The notes under the pieces are model-generated. The model was given only the letters and a program-made list of their open reading frames with translations. It made no database searches and was not told where the DNA came from. A stretch of 64,000 bases of DNA, taken from contig JAIBDD010000008.1 of the NCBI GenBank assembly GCA_024679565.1, positions 31,307 to 95,306 of the forward strand. Reading direction: 5' to 3'. Every line of letters begins with the position of its first letter. Position 1 is the stretch's first letter. A program made the translations under genes and the position numbers. This stretch comes from Bacteroidota bacterium. GTDB taxonomy: Bacteria > Bacteroidota > Bacteroidia > NS11-12g > UBA9320. Positions 46,472 to 56,355 of the stretch are shown piece by piece.

Positions 46472-47446
46472 CTAACGCTTATTGGCCACAAGATGTAACA
46501 CCGTATGTCCAACGGCCATTAACGTATTTTTATCAATTACATCCATGTTGTCCGATTGCTTGTGCCAATGTTCTGGAAAGCGACTTGGTGTTTTTAAGTC
46601 GTAATGGATTATATCGATTGTTGGTATACCGGCAAAACGGTTCATATAGATGTGATCGTCAGTAATTGTACTTCCTGGAATGGATAAAAAGTAACTACCA
46701 TATCCAAGACCTTGTCCGGTTTTCCATGTTTCTAATAAAAGTGATTGGTTATACATGGCAGAGTTGCTTTCTAGAGCGAATGTCGCATTTTTTGCGCCGA
46801 CCATATCCAGTAAAATGCCTTGGTTAGCATTATACCCATTTTCCAAAGCTTCATTTGCCCAATACTGTGAACCAAGACACCAGCTATCTGGAGGACCTCC
46901 ACTTTCGCCACCATCTTCTTGATCAAAAAATATGATATCAACGCCATAGGCAGGTTTGATAGATTGTAATTGTCTAGCAATTTCGATTAATACACCAACT
47001 CCGCTGGCTCCATCGTTGGCCCCATCTGCAGGTTTGTTTATTATCTCAGGGTCTTCATCAGATTGCGGTCTTGTATCCCAATGGGCTGCCAAAATAATAC
47101 GTTTAGGATTTTCAACATCAAAGCGACCCCACACATTATATATAGGAACAACTCGATTGTTCCTTTTTGTTAAGGTACCACTTAGTATCTCAGCAGTATC
47201 GCAGTATTCGGCTAGTTTTTGTTTTAAATATTGTAAAGTGCTTTGATGTGCTTGAGTACCGGGCACACGTGGACCAAAAGCCACTTGTTCTTCAACATAA
47301 CGATACGCTGAATCTGAATCAAAAGACACATTGATAATTTTGGGTGGAGTTTTTTTCTTCGGTTCTTTCGGCTTATGAGGATCTGACTTACAGCTCCCGA
47401 GTAACAGAATAATAAATATGGTGGGAATTATTTTCCAGTGCATCAT
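46472..47446 (-). CDS. M28-family lipoprotein, probable glutaminyl-peptide cyclotransferase
   Basis: 324 aa. The lipobox LGSC puts the lipidated Cys at residue 19. Metal ligands are in [19 protein letters not shown] and FFDQEDGG. The [10 protein letters not shown] block and length fit bacterial glutaminyl cyclases such as the Porphyromonas enzyme rather than ordinary M28 aminopeptidases. It should convert N-terminal Gln of exported proteins to pyroglutamate in the periplasm. Its ATGATG overlaps the cysS stop by 4 bp. Signal peptidase I is encoded just beyond cysS. Confidence 0.88.
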   Translation of the reverse strand: MMHWKIIPTIFIILLLGSCKSDPHKPKEPKKKTPPKIINVSFDSDSAYRYVEEQVAFGPRVPGTQAHQSTLQYLKQKLAEYCDTAEILSGTLTKRNNRVVPIYNVWGRFDVENPKRIILAAHWDTRPQSDEDPEIINKPADGANDGASGVGVLIEIARQLQSIKPAYGVDIIFFDQEDGGESGGPPDSWCLGSQYWANEALENGYNANQGILLDMVGAKNATFALESNSAMYNQSLLLETWKTGQGLGYGSYFLSIPGSTITDDHIYMNRFAGIPTIDIIHYDLKTPSRFPEHWHKQSDNMDVIDKNTLMAVGHTVLHLVANKR

Positions 47447-48903
47447 AATGAAGTATACGTTGAACCATCTTTGCCATCTTTAATCTCGAAACCAATTTCT
47501 TTCAATCGATCGCGGATACTGTCAGACATCGCATAGTTTTTGTCCAATTTTGCTTGTTGTCTTAGTTCTAAAGCAAACTGAACTAATCCATCTATTTTGT
47601 CAGCCCCATCGTTGTTAGACTCATTTTTTAAACCCAGGACTTCAACAACAAAGTCATTGAGTAATTTGGTAAATGCCTCTTTGTCTGAAGCTGAAATGGT
47701 TTCTTTTCCATCAGCGATAAGATTAATCCACTTAACGGCTTCAAATAGGTGTGCGATAGCAATTGGGGAGTTAAAGTCATCATTCATTGCGGCATACAAC
47801 TTTTCATGCATGTCTGAAACATCTAAGGTTGATGTCTCAGAAACAGCAAGATCCTCCAAAGAATTAAGGGCTACCATTAATCGTTTCAAACCTTTTTCAG
47901 CGGCCTGTAATGCTTCGTTACTAAAATCGAGTGTGCTGCGATAATGTGCTTGTAACATAAAAAAGCGAATAGTCATGGCACTATAGGCTTGCGTAAGTAA
48001 TGGGTGATCGCCGGTCAACATTTCTCTTGGAGTAACACCGGTTCCTTCACTTTTAGCCATTTTTTTTCCGTTAAATGTGAGCATGTTGGTATGCAACCAA
48101 TATTTAACAGGTTCTTCATCGTATCCAGCTTTGTTTTGAGCAATCTCACATTCGTGGTGCGGGAATTTTAAATCCATGCCTCCACCGTGTATGTCAAACT
48201 GTTTACCTAAATATTTTGTACTCATCACCGAGCACTCTAAGTGCCATCCCGGAAAACCCATTCCCCATGGCGAATTCCATTTCATGATGTGTTGTGGTTC
48301 TGCATTTTTCCATAAAGCGAAATCGGCAGGATGCCTTTTATCACTCTGGCCATCTAAATCACGTGTGTTTGACAATAAGTCGTCTACATTTCTGCCCGAA
48401 AGCTCTCCATAATTATGGTGATTATTATAAGCGGCTACGTCAAAATAAACCGACCCATTTGATTCATAACCAAAACCTTTATCAATGATGGTTTGAACCA
48501 ACTCTATTTGCTCAATCAGGTGACCTGTAGCGGTAGGTTCAATACTGGGAGGGAGGGCGTTAAATTGCTCCATGGTTTGGTGGAAGTCCACGGTATATCG
48601 TTGTACAACTTCCATTGGCTCGATGTTTTCTAAACGTGCTTTTTTAGAAATACGGTCTTCTGCTGTATCGTCTAGCAGGTGCCCAACATCGGTGATGTTA
48701 CGCACATACCGGACCTTATAGCCAAGATGCAACAAGTAACGATAAATCAAATCGAACGAGTTGAACGTCCTTACATTTCCGACATGGACTTCGCTATAAA
48801 CTGTTGGCCCACAAACGTATAAACCAACAAATGGAGGGTTCAATGGATCAAATGTTTCCAAGGCTCTATTTTTGGAATTGTACAGCTTCAACTTCGTTTG
48901 CAT
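47443..48903 (-). CDS. cysS: Cysteinyl-tRNA synthetase
   Basis: 486 aa, full length. The class I signature is HVGN (in [12 protein letters not shown]) and the KMSKS loop is KMAKSEG. Zinc ligands include the Cys of VCGPTVYS, Cys in HLECSVMS and the HHE motif in [10 protein letters not shown]. It charges tRNA-Cys. A strong promoter lies directly at the start codon, and the downstream cyclase gene overlaps its stop. Confidence 0.97.
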   Translation of the reverse strand: MQTKLKLYNSKNRALETFDPLNPPFVGLYVCGPTVYSEVHVGNVRTFNSFDLIYRYLLHLGYKVRYVRNITDVGHLLDDTAEDRISKKARLENIEPMEVVQRYTVDFHQTMEQFNALPPSIEPTATGHLIEQIELVQTIIDKGFGYESNGSVYFDVAAYNNHHNYGELSGRNVDDLLSNTRDLDGQSDKRHPADFALWKNAEPQHIMKWNSPWGMGFPGWHLECSVMSTKYLGKQFDIHGGGMDLKFPHHECEIAQNKAGYDEEPVKYWLHTNMLTFNGKKMAKSEGTGVTPREMLTGDHPLLTQAYSAMTIRFFMLQAHYRSTLDFSNEALQAAEKGLKRLMVALNSLEDLAVSETSTLDVSDMHEKLYAAMNDDFNSPIAIAHLFEAVKWINLIADGKETISASDKEAFTKLLNDFVVEVLGLKNESNNDGADKIDGLVQFALELRQQAKLDKNYAMSDSIRDRLKEIGFEIKDGKDGSTYTSL

Positions 48904-48907
48904 CCGG

Positions 48908-48935
48908 CAAAGATATGTAAACCGCTCAAAGGCAA
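48908..48935 (-). promoter_or_regulatory. Promoter at the cysS start codon (TTG-N17-TATCTTTG)
   Basis: On the minus strand TTG (48935-48933), 17 bases, then TATCTTTG (48915-48908) fit the Bacteroidota -33/-7 promoter. Only 4 nt separate the -7 box from the cysS ATG, so the mRNA should be leaderless or nearly so. Confidence 0.6.
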
Positions 48936-48958
48936 AATGCGGTATAACTCAATTTACC

Positions 48959-48966
48959 TAAGTTTG
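48959..48966 (+). promoter_or_regulatory. -7 promoter element for signal peptidase I
   Basis: TAAGTTTG matches TAnnTTTG and lies 11 bp upstream of the ATG at 48978. Confidence 0.5.
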
Positions 48967-48977
48967 AATTTCAACAA

Positions 48978-49655
48978 ATGACTATGAAAAAAATCGCTAT
49001 CACTTTAGCAGTAATTATCGGGATATTGGTTGTCGCCAAAACCGTTGGAATTCTTGTGAACTACACAATTCCAACCTCGTCTAATGAGCCAACTATTATG
49101 ACCGATAGTCATATTATCACAACCAGTTTGAAGCATCCAAGCGCAGGACAGTTTGCTGCGTTTCATCCACCACTTCCTGAAGTTCCAAATCAGAAACAGA
49201 TCTATATTAAAAGGTTGTGTGGAATAGGAGGAGACGAGATTGAAATGAAAAATGCAGTATTTTACCTAAACGGGAAAAACTTTGACGAAGATCTTGAGTT
49301 ACAGTTTAGTTTTATTGTCGATGATCAAACGTATAAGTCGATTAACAAAAAGTACCCAATTACCGATGCTAATAAGGTATCTGATAATGTGTACCAAGTT
49401 AATATTACGGATAAAATTGCCAAAGAGTTTGGTGTTGAGTCTAAAAAAGATGTTCAGACTGTGCCAGAAGCAGGACCACCTGTTTTTATTGAGTTTAACA
49501 CAGACGGAGTTTGGACACGCGACAATTTTGGACCAATCACAATTCCTGCTGGACAAACATTTTTTATGGGAGACAATCGCCATTATTCCTATGACTGCCG
49601 GTTTTTTGGCTTTGTTCCAGAAGAAGATATTAAAGGCGTGGTGCTGGGGTATTGA
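48978..49655 (+). CDS. lepB: Signal peptidase I (S26 family)
   Basis: 225 aa with one N-terminal membrane helix (about 5-28). The nucleophile region reads SSNEPTI, with Ser35 in the place of Ser in the usual SMxPT motif. The general-base Lys is in YIKRLCGIGGDEI, and the C-terminal box is FFMGDNRHYSYDCRFFGFV. It should cut signal peptides of exported proteins on the periplasmic face. The replacement of Met by Asn-Glu in the Ser box is unusual. ATG 48984 (two codons on) is an alternative start. It is divergent from cysS. Confidence 0.9.
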   Translation: MTMKKIAITLAVIIGILVVAKTVGILVNYTIPTSSNEPTIMTDSHIITTSLKHPSAGQFAAFHPPLPEVPNQKQIYIKRLCGIGGDEIEMKNAVFYLNGKNFDEDLELQFSFIVDDQTYKSINKKYPITDANKVSDNVYQVNITDKIAKEFGVESKKDVQTVPEAGPPVFIEFNTDGVWTRDNFGPITIPAGQTFFMGDNRHYSYDCRFFGFVPEEDIKGVVLGY

Positions 49656-49828
49656 TGTTAAAAAGCAGGTAGTGACCTAGTTACAAGTAATAGTGTCCTT
49701 ATCTGTATACAATATTTCCATCCTACAATATGTGTAAAGTGCACATAATCAGCACTGTAGGTTTTGGTTAATCTTGGGTATAAGACTTGAAATACTTCCT
49801 GTAATTATTAATTAACAGGAGGTATATT

Positions 49829-50572
49829 ATGAAAACTACTTTTACTCTTTTAACAGTATTAACCCTTAGCATCTTAGGAATGGATGCGCAAGCGAGAAGC
49901 TCAAAGCTTCATCTTAACTTGTTTAACGATGGACAGTTTGTCGTCGTTGTAGATGGAATTCGTTATGCCGATGTGGGAGGGACATTGGCTATTAACAACT
50001 TGAATGCAGGAACCCATCAAATCAAAATCGTCGAAGTTTTTGGCAGACGAGGTCGAGGCCAGGGCCGTGGTCGAGCAGGACGTGAAGTGTTGTACCTTGG
50101 GTCGGTAAACATTCCATTTCGATCAGCTGTATTTGCCCATCTCACCAAAAACAACAATTTACGCGTAAGTGAAGTAAAGCGCTTAAATCCACCAAGACGC
50201 CAGCGTCCGGTGTACAGAGATCGTCACAGAAGAATGGGACCACGCTATGGCAATCGCGGTGGCGGTGTTGGTTACAACAGGTTTATGTCTACCAAACAGC
50301 AGATGCGACAAGCAGCTTTTGACAGAAACAAAATGGTTATCGCGAAACAGTTTATTCGCAACGGTCAACCAACAAGTGCTGAGGTGAGTCAACTTATGAA
50401 TTTGCTTGCTTTTGATAGAACAAAGCTTGAGTTAGCAAAATTTTCGTACGGCTTTGTGATTGACCAGCATAACTTCCGTCAGGTACGTCGCAGTCTCACT
50501 TTTGATGACACCGTGCGTCAACTTGATCGGTTCATCGTTAATCAAAATCCGAACCAACGAAGAAGACGATAA
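49829..50572 (+). CDS. DUF4476 exported protein
   Basis: 247 aa. Signal peptide 1-20 (cleavage MDA before Gln). A beta-type N-terminal domain (about 27-110) contains FNDGQFVVVVDGIRYA and FRSAVFAHL, an Arg/Gly/Pro-rich linker covers about 120-155, and the DUF4476 helical domain covers about 160-245 (FDRNKMVIAKQFI, FDRTKLELAKFSYGFV, DTVRQLDRFI). DUF4476 proteins are found almost only in Bacteroidota and have no known function. A strong terminator follows, so it is a single-gene unit. Confidence 0.92.
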   Translation: MKTTFTLLTVLTLSILGMDAQARSSKLHLNLFNDGQFVVVVDGIRYADVGGTLAINNLNAGTHQIKIVEVFGRRGRGQGRGRAGREVLYLGSVNIPFRSAVFAHLTKNNNLRVSEVKRLNPPRRQRPVYRDRHRRMGPRYGNRGGGVGYNRFMSTKQQMRQAAFDRNKMVIAKQFIRNGQPTSAEVSQLMNLLAFDRTKLELAKFSYGFVIDQHNFRQVRRSLTFDDTVRQLDRFIVNQNPNQRRRR

Positions 50573-50597
50573 TTACTTTTTTATACTTTTACTTGTA

Positions 50598-50628
50598 AAG
50601 GCAGCTTCAAATTGAGGCTGCTTTTTTT
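50598..50628 (+). terminator. Rho-independent terminator after the DUF4476 gene
   Basis: A long stem GCAGCTTCA / TGAGGCTGC (one G-U pair) is followed by seven T. Confidence 0.85.
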
Positions 50629-50682
50629 ATGGGGCTGGGATTCGACCAAAGATGTAAATAATACTTAAACTTGCAGCTCCCA

Positions 50683-52761
50683 ATGAAACAGGCAAAATAC
50701 GTATCTATTAAACGGAGTCCGGCCGGAATAGAAATAATCAAAAAGGCTTACAAAAGCATGTGTACAAGTCGTGCTATGGCCGCGATTTATGAAGAAAATC
50801 GTCCGATTACGAAGTATGTGCACTCAACCTCCAAAGGGCATGAGGCAATCCAACTGGCTACCGCGTATTTACTACACAAAGAAGACTGGGTTGCACCGTA
50901 TTATCGCGACGAGTCACTTCTACTGGGTATGGGGATGACGCCATATGAGTTAATGCTGCAGTTGCTGGCAAAAGCAGATGATCCATTTTCTGGTGGTCGT
51001 TCATACTACTCTCACCCATCTCTGTTAAGGGATGATATGCCTAAAATGGCACACCAAAGTAGTGCTACAGGGATGCAAGCAATTCCTACCACAGGTATTG
51101 CGCACGGAATTAAATATAAAGAACAACAAGGCTTATTGGATGCTGAAAATCCAATCGTTGTGTGTTCAATTGGAGATGGCTCAATGACAGAAGGAGAAGT
51201 TAGCGAGGCGCTTCAAATGGCTGTTTTACATCAACTGCCGATAATATACTTGGTACAAGACAATGATTGGGGTATTTCTGCAAGTGGGGATGAAATGCGT
51301 GCGATGGACGCATATGAATTTGCCAAAGGTTTTAAAGGACTCAAAACTCAAAGATTAGACGGGGCCGATTTTGTTTCGTCTTATGACGGCATGGCGAAAG
51401 CTATCGCATGGGTGCGAGAAAATCGTGCACCAATGCTTGTTCATGCCAAAGTTCCACTATTGGGGCATCATACAAGCGGCGTTCGCAGTGAGTGGTATCG
51501 AGATGACTTAGAAGAGGATTTAGAAGAAGATCCGTTCCCAAGAATTCAGCACCTGCTAGTTAAGTTGGGTATCGACGAGACGGAACTTGAGGAGATTAAT
51601 GAAAAGGCTAAGGCCTACATCGCGGAGGAATTTGACAAGGCAGTTAATGCTCCTGAACCTAATGACGAGGAATTAACAAACCATGTTTTGGCTCCAACAC
51701 CAATTACTGAAGAAGTAGGTGAGCGAAGTCCAGAAGGTGCAGAAACCATTATGATGGTTGACGCGGCCCTGTTTGCGATGGATGAAATATTGAAGAAACA
51801 TCCTGAGGCATTGCTTTATGGACAAGACGTAGGCATTCGACTTGGTGGTGTTTTTAGAGAAGCGGCTACTTTGGCCCAAAAATATGGTAAAGACCGGGTG
51901 TTCAATACGCCCATTCAAGAGGCATATATTGTTGGATCAACAGCGGGTTTCAGTGCTGTAGGTTGTAAGCCAGTGGTTGAAATACAGTTTGCCGATTACA
52001 TCTGGCCAGGTGTTAACCAATTGGTGACAGAGCTGAGTAAATCAGGTTATTTAAGCCAAGGAAAATTTCATGTTCAAAGTGTCATCAGAATTCCAACTGG
52101 GGCTTATGGTGGAGGTGGCCCCTATCATTCAGGTACAAACGAGAGTAGCATACTCCCGATAAAAGGAATCAAAATAGTGTACCCAAGTAATGCGGCCGAT
52201 ATGAAGGGATTGATGAAGGCGGCCTTTTATGACCCGAACCCAGTTGTCATGTTCGAGCATAAGGGTATATATTGGAGCAAGGTTCCGGGTACGGAAGAAG
52301 CCAAAACACCTGAACCATCTGAGGACTATATGGTTCCTTTAGGAAAGGCTCGAGTTGCTCAAAATGCATCTGACGAAGCTGTTGAGAATGGTGAGTCAAT
52401 AGCTGTAATCACCTATGGTATGGGCGTTTATTGGGCAAAATCTGCAGCAAAGCAGTTTGATAACCAGATCGAAATTCTTGACTTACGCACGTTAAGTCCT
52501 TGTGATGATGAAGCGATTTTTGAACAAGTAAGAAAGCATGGTAAAGTATTGGTGCTTACTGAAGAAACAATTACAAACTCATTTGCAGAGTCTATTGCGG
52601 GAAGAATCTCCAAAAATTGTTTTGAGTCATTAGATGCACCTGTGCAAACTATGGGAAGTATAGACACTCCTGCCGTTCCGATGAATATGGGACAAGAAAA
52701 AGTAATGTTGCCAAACGCTGAAAAGGTGGCTGCACTGCTTCAGGAAATGTTGGATTATTAG
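50683..52761 (+). CDS. 2-oxo acid dehydrogenase E1, fused alpha and beta subunits
   Basis: 692 aa from ATG 50683; an in-frame TTG at 50671 is less likely. The N-terminal half is E1 alpha with the thiamine-diphosphate motif GDGSMTEGEVSEALQMA... ending in DNDWGIS. A short acidic linker at about 325-350 joins it to E1 beta (LYGQDVGIRLGGVF, FNTPIQEAYIVGSTAG, VQSVIRIPTGAYGGGGPYHSG). The branched-chain 2-oxoisovalerate type is most likely, because fused E1 of this length is common for it in Bacteroidota. It decarboxylates the 2-oxo acid and passes the acyl group to E2, which is not in the window. Confidence 0.92.
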   Translation: MKQAKYVSIKRSPAGIEIIKKAYKSMCTSRAMAAIYEENRPITKYVHSTSKGHEAIQLATAYLLHKEDWVAPYYRDESLLLGMGMTPYELMLQLLAKADDPFSGGRSYYSHPSLLRDDMPKMAHQSSATGMQAIPTTGIAHGIKYKEQQGLLDAENPIVVCSIGDGSMTEGEVSEALQMAVLHQLPIIYLVQDNDWGISASGDEMRAMDAYEFAKGFKGLKTQRLDGADFVSSYDGMAKAIAWVRENRAPMLVHAKVPLLGHHTSGVRSEWYRDDLEEDLEEDPFPRIQHLLVKLGIDETELEEINEKAKAYIAEEFDKAVNAPEPNDEELTNHVLAPTPITEEVGERSPEGAETIMMVDAALFAMDEILKKHPEALLYGQDVGIRLGGVFREAATLAQKYGKDRVFNTPIQEAYIVGSTAGFSAVGCKPVVEIQFADYIWPGVNQLVTELSKSGYLSQGKFHVQSVIRIPTGAYGGGGPYHSGTNESSILPIKGIKIVYPSNAADMKGLMKAAFYDPNPVVMFEHKGIYWSKVPGTEEAKTPEPSEDYMVPLGKARVAQNASDEAVENGESIAVITYGMGVYWAKSAAKQFDNQIEILDLRTLSPCDDEAIFEQVRKHGKVLVLTEETITNSFAESIAGRISKNCFESLDAPVQTMGSIDTPAVPMNMGQEKVMLPNAEKVAALLQEMLDY

Positions 52762-52795
52762 AGAATATCTGTAATTTCATGTTTTAAATTCTGAC

Positions 52796-53269
52796 ATGAG
52801 GTCACTCCAACAACTTTTAGACACCTATGGCGAAAGCCATATCAATAAAACGAACAAAGCCATTCATTGGGTTTGTGTACCAGCTATTTTCTTTTCATTG
52901 GTTGGTCTATTCTTTGCTATACCAACAGGAGGTATTGGTAAAACTATTTGGATGAATTTGGGAACCATCGCACTGCTTTTAGCCCTCGTCTATTACTTTG
53001 TATTGTCGAAACCCATGTCTATTGGTTTTGTTCTGTGGGGACTTTTTTGCCTTTGGGGAAATAATTACATCTACCAAATCGGACACGGCCATAATGGTCA
53101 TTTGGCCTTGGTTAGTGTAATCATATTTGCGGTTGCGTGGGTATTTCAATTCATTGGCCACAAAATAGAAGGCAAGAAACCTTCATTCTTGGAAGACTTA
53201 CAGTTTCTGCTTATTGGGCCTGCTTGGTTGATGAGTTTTATTTATAAGAAATTAGGCATTCGTTATTGA
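52796..53269 (+). CDS. Mpo1-like (DUF962/YGL010w) membrane protein
   Basis: 157 aa. About four hydrophobic helices are present, and the family His residues appear in SHINKTNKAIHWVCVP and YIYQIGHGHNGHL plus FIGHKIEGKKPSF. The yeast homologue Mpo1 is an iron-dependent dioxygenase in 2-hydroxy fatty acid oxidation. Whether the bacterial proteins do the same is not known. It follows the E1 gene by 34 bp on the same strand. Confidence 0.9.
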   Translation: MRSLQQLLDTYGESHINKTNKAIHWVCVPAIFFSLVGLFFAIPTGGIGKTIWMNLGTIALLLALVYYFVLSKPMSIGFVLWGLFCLWGNNYIYQIGHGHNGHLALVSVIIFAVAWVFQFIGHKIEGKKPSFLEDLQFLLIGPAWLMSFIYKKLGIRY

Positions 53270-53302
53270 AGCAAAATAATCGACAACAAAGATTAGACCC
53301 AT

Positions 53303-53460
53303 CCTTCAATCCTTCAATCCTTCATTCCTTCAATCCTTGAACAGGAATTAGCCACTAGGAATTAGTTTTACAAGAGCAAAGAAAATAGAGAGTTTAGACG
53401 ACCTATTCAATAATTCAATAATTCAGACATTCAATCCTTCATCCCTTCAGACATTCAATC
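53303..53460 (+). repeat. Two arrays of 8-bp units (CCTTCAAT and ATTCAGAC types)
   Basis: 53303-53342 holds five consecutive 8-mers: CCTTCAAT, CCTTCAAT, CCTTCATT, CCTTCAAT, CCTTGAAC. 53405-53460 holds seven more: ATTCAATA twice, ATTCAGAC, ATTCAATC, CTTCATCC, CTTCAGAC, ATTCAATC. They share the pattern NTTCAnnn and the unit ATTCAGAC with the array at 39.7 kb. They lie between the 3' ends of the Mpo1-like gene and polA. Confidence 0.75.
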
Positions 53461-53465
53461 ATTGT

Positions 53466-56258
53466 CTAATGCGCTTCCAACCACGTCTGACCTTCACCAA
53501 TTTCAACAAGTGTTGGCACATTTAATGGCATCGCATGTTCCATCAATGGTTTGATAAGCATTTTTAAACTATCTAGCTCGTCTTTATGCACGTCAAACAA
53601 CAATTCGTCATGCACTTGAAGTATCATTTTCGATTTAAAACCTTGAAGCCTTAAAGCGGCATCGATGTTAATCATCGCCAGTTTAATCATGTCTGCAGCT
53701 GAGCCTTGAATGGGAGCATTAACGGCGTTTCGTTCGGCAAATCCAACTACAGTTCTATTCTGTGAGTTGATGTCTCTAATCTGACGTTTTCTGCCCATCA
53801 AGGTTTTTACGTATCCATAATCGCGACAGGTTTTGATCGTGTCGTCCATGTATTTTTTGATACCGCTAAACTGATCGAAATAGGCGTCAATCAATTCTTG
53901 TGCTTCACTCCTTTTAATTTTTAGATTTTGTGAAAGTCCTGTAGCTCCTTGTCCGTATATCAGCCCAAAGTTTACACTCTTCGCTTTATATCGTTGTTCC
54001 TTTGTCACATCATCCAGTTCAACGCCAAACACCTTGGCAGCGGTAGCTGTATGGATGTCTAAACCATTAACAAATGCTTCCGACATGGCTTCGTCGCCGC
54101 TCATTGAGGCTACAATGCGTAGCTCTATTTGGCTGTAATCTGCGGCTACCAATATGTGATTTTCATCTCTTGGAATAAACGCCTTACGTATTTCTCGCCC
54201 TTTATCCGTCCGTATGGGGATGTTTTGAAGATTCGGGTTTGTGCTACTTAATCTTCCAGTGGCAGCAACGGCTTGCGCAAAATTGGTATGTACTCGGTTT
54301 GTATTTGGATTGACAAGTCGTGGGATAGCATCCACATACGTACTTTTCAATTTTTGGTTATGTCGATACTCCAAAATCATTTTTGGTAGTGCGTGCACAT
54401 CTGCCAATTTGGTTAAAGTAGCTTCATCCGTTTTGTATTGACCAGTCTTGGTTTTTTTCGCTTTCGCGTCCAATTTCATGTGGTCAAACAGCACCTCACC
54501 CAACTGCTTCGGAGAAGCAATATTGAATTGTACACCGGCCTGTTCGTATATCGTTTTTTCAATTTCAGCCGATTCCTTTTCAAGTTCTACAGAGTAATTA
54601 GCCAAAAACGCAGTGTTCACATTTACACCTTCTCTCTCCATTCGCCCAAGAACTTTTATAAGCGGAATCTCAATTCTGTCAAACACAGATCTCACTTCTT
54701 CCGATACTAAGCTAGGCCCAAAAGCTTCTTTTAGCTGTAACGTAATGTCGGCATCTTCAACGGCGTATTCGGTTGCTTTATCCAGTGGCACCGTATCGAA
54801 GCTCAACTGGTTTTTACCCTTTTTGCCAATTAAGTCAGTGATAGAAATTGGCTTATAACCTAAATAGGTTTCAGCGAGGTAATCCATGTTATGACGCTGG
54901 TCGGGCTCAATTAAGTAGTGAGCCAACATGGTATCAAATAGTTTACCTTCCACTTCTATGTCGTAGTTCCACAAAACCTTGATATCGTACTTCGCATTTT
55001 GAAGCACCATTTCGATTTCTTTGTTTTGGAAAAAAGGATTGAAAGACTCTAGAATCGCTTTCGATTCTTCAAAATCATCAGGAAAATTCACATAGTAGCC
55101 TTTGTTCAACTCGAATGAAAAAGCGCATCCAAGAATTCGAGCCAGTAAAGGATCCAAGCTTGTTGTTTCTGTATCAAAGCAAACTGTTTTTTGTTTCAAT
55201 AGTTTCTCCAACAAAGACTTTCTTTTTTCTTCTGTGTCAACCAGTTCGTATGTATGCTTTACGTCTTCAAGGGTTTTGACACCCGTAATTTCGTTTGCCA
55301 CTTTGGTCGCTGATGGTCTTGATCCACTGGTAGGCATATCTCCAAATAAAGATTGTTGACCTCCGCTTGAAATTGAAGCAGGTGATTCGCCTAGAACCCT
55401 TTTATATAGTGTTTTGAACTCCACCTCATCAAATAATTTCCTGATGGCATCTTTATTAGGCTCTTCGGTTATCAAACTCGATTCATCAAAAGGCACAGGT
55501 GCATCGAGTAGTATGGTTGCAAGTTTTCTGCTCATAAAAGCTTGCTCCTTATTGTCCTCTACTTTTTCTTTAAGCTTACCTTTCAATTCATGGGTGTTTT
55601 CGTATAACTTTTCCATGGTGCCATATTGCTTTAATAAGGTACTCGCCGTTTTGGGTCCAACGCCAGGCACTCCTGGTATGTTATCAACAGCGTCACCCAT
55701 CAAACCTAAATAATCTATTACTTGTAGTGTGTTGTCTAGCTTAAACCGTTCGCAAACTTCAGCAGGGCCCCAAATTTCAGCACTGTTTCCTGATCTAGCA
55801 GGTTTGTACATCAATGATTTTTCAGTAACCAGTTGCCCAAAATCCTTGTCTGGCGTCATCATGTAAGTCGTAAATCCTGCGGCTTCTGCTTTTTTTGTAA
55901 GCGTGCCAATCACATCATCTGCTTCATATCCTTCAGCTTCTAAAATAGGAATGTTAAAGGCTTCAATAACTCTGCGGATATAAGGTTCGGATAGTTTTAT
56001 GTCTTCAGGTGTTTCGTCTCTATTTGCTTTGTATAAAGGATAATCCTGCTTTCGGATGTTTTCAGACTTATGATCAAATACAACCGCAATGTGTGTGGGT
56101 TTTTGGTTTTGAAGAACATCCAATAAGGTGTTTGTAAAGCCAAAAACAGCCGACGTATTGAGCCCGTAACTTGTAATTCTTGGGTTTTTTATAAAAGCAT
56201 AATACGCCCGAAATATCAAGGCATATGCGTCCAGAAGGAACAGTTTTTTGTCTGACAT
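53466..56258 (-). CDS. polA: DNA polymerase I
   Basis: 930 aa, full length. The 5'-3' exonuclease is at about residues 1-265 (LFLLDAYALIFRAYYAF; GDAVDNIPGVPGVGPKTA). The 3'-5' proofreading domain is at about 335-520 with its acidic residues intact (FDTETTSLDPL, NAKYDIKVLW, YAVEDADIT). The polymerase is at about 560-930 (SSTNPNLQNIPIRT, VAADYSQIELRI, KSVNFGLIYGQGA, MILQVHDELLFDV). It removes RNA primers and fills repair gaps. It is a single gene, divergent from pyrC. Confidence 0.97.
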   Translation of the reverse strand: MSDKKLFLLDAYALIFRAYYAFIKNPRITSYGLNTSAVFGFTNTLLDVLQNQKPTHIAVVFDHKSENIRKQDYPLYKANRDETPEDIKLSEPYIRRVIEAFNIPILEAEGYEADDVIGTLTKKAEAAGFTTYMMTPDKDFGQLVTEKSLMYKPARSGNSAEIWGPAEVCERFKLDNTLQVIDYLGLMGDAVDNIPGVPGVGPKTASTLLKQYGTMEKLYENTHELKGKLKEKVEDNKEQAFMSRKLATILLDAPVPFDESSLITEEPNKDAIRKLFDEVEFKTLYKRVLGESPASISSGGQQSLFGDMPTSGSRPSATKVANEITGVKTLEDVKHTYELVDTEEKRKSLLEKLLKQKTVCFDTETTSLDPLLARILGCAFSFELNKGYYVNFPDDFEESKAILESFNPFFQNKEIEMVLQNAKYDIKVLWNYDIEVEGKLFDTMLAHYLIEPDQRHNMDYLAETYLGYKPISITDLIGKKGKNQLSFDTVPLDKATEYAVEDADITLQLKEAFGPSLVSEEVRSVFDRIEIPLIKVLGRMEREGVNVNTAFLANYSVELEKESAEIEKTIYEQAGVQFNIASPKQLGEVLFDHMKLDAKAKKTKTGQYKTDEATLTKLADVHALPKMILEYRHNQKLKSTYVDAIPRLVNPNTNRVHTNFAQAVAATGRLSSTNPNLQNIPIRTDKGREIRKAFIPRDENHILVAADYSQIELRIVASMSGDEAMSEAFVNGLDIHTATAAKVFGVELDDVTKEQRYKAKSVNFGLIYGQGATGLSQNLKIKRSEAQELIDAYFDQFSGIKKYMDDTIKTCRDYGYVKTLMGRKRQIRDINSQNRTVVGFAERNAVNAPIQGSAADMIKLAMINIDAALRLQGFKSKMILQVHDELLFDVHKDELDSLKMLIKPLMEHAMPLNVPTLVEIGEGQTWLEAH

Positions 56259-56355
56259 AAGAGGGGAAAATTAAGTGAACCAATTGGTTGATACAAAAAA
56301 AAGTAGTCTTTGTGGATTATCCTTAATTTGACCATTACTACTCTACTTTAAACTA

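Noticed and set aside
53303..53460. CRISPR array
   Set aside because: Units are 8 bp and contiguous without spacers, and no cas genes are present.
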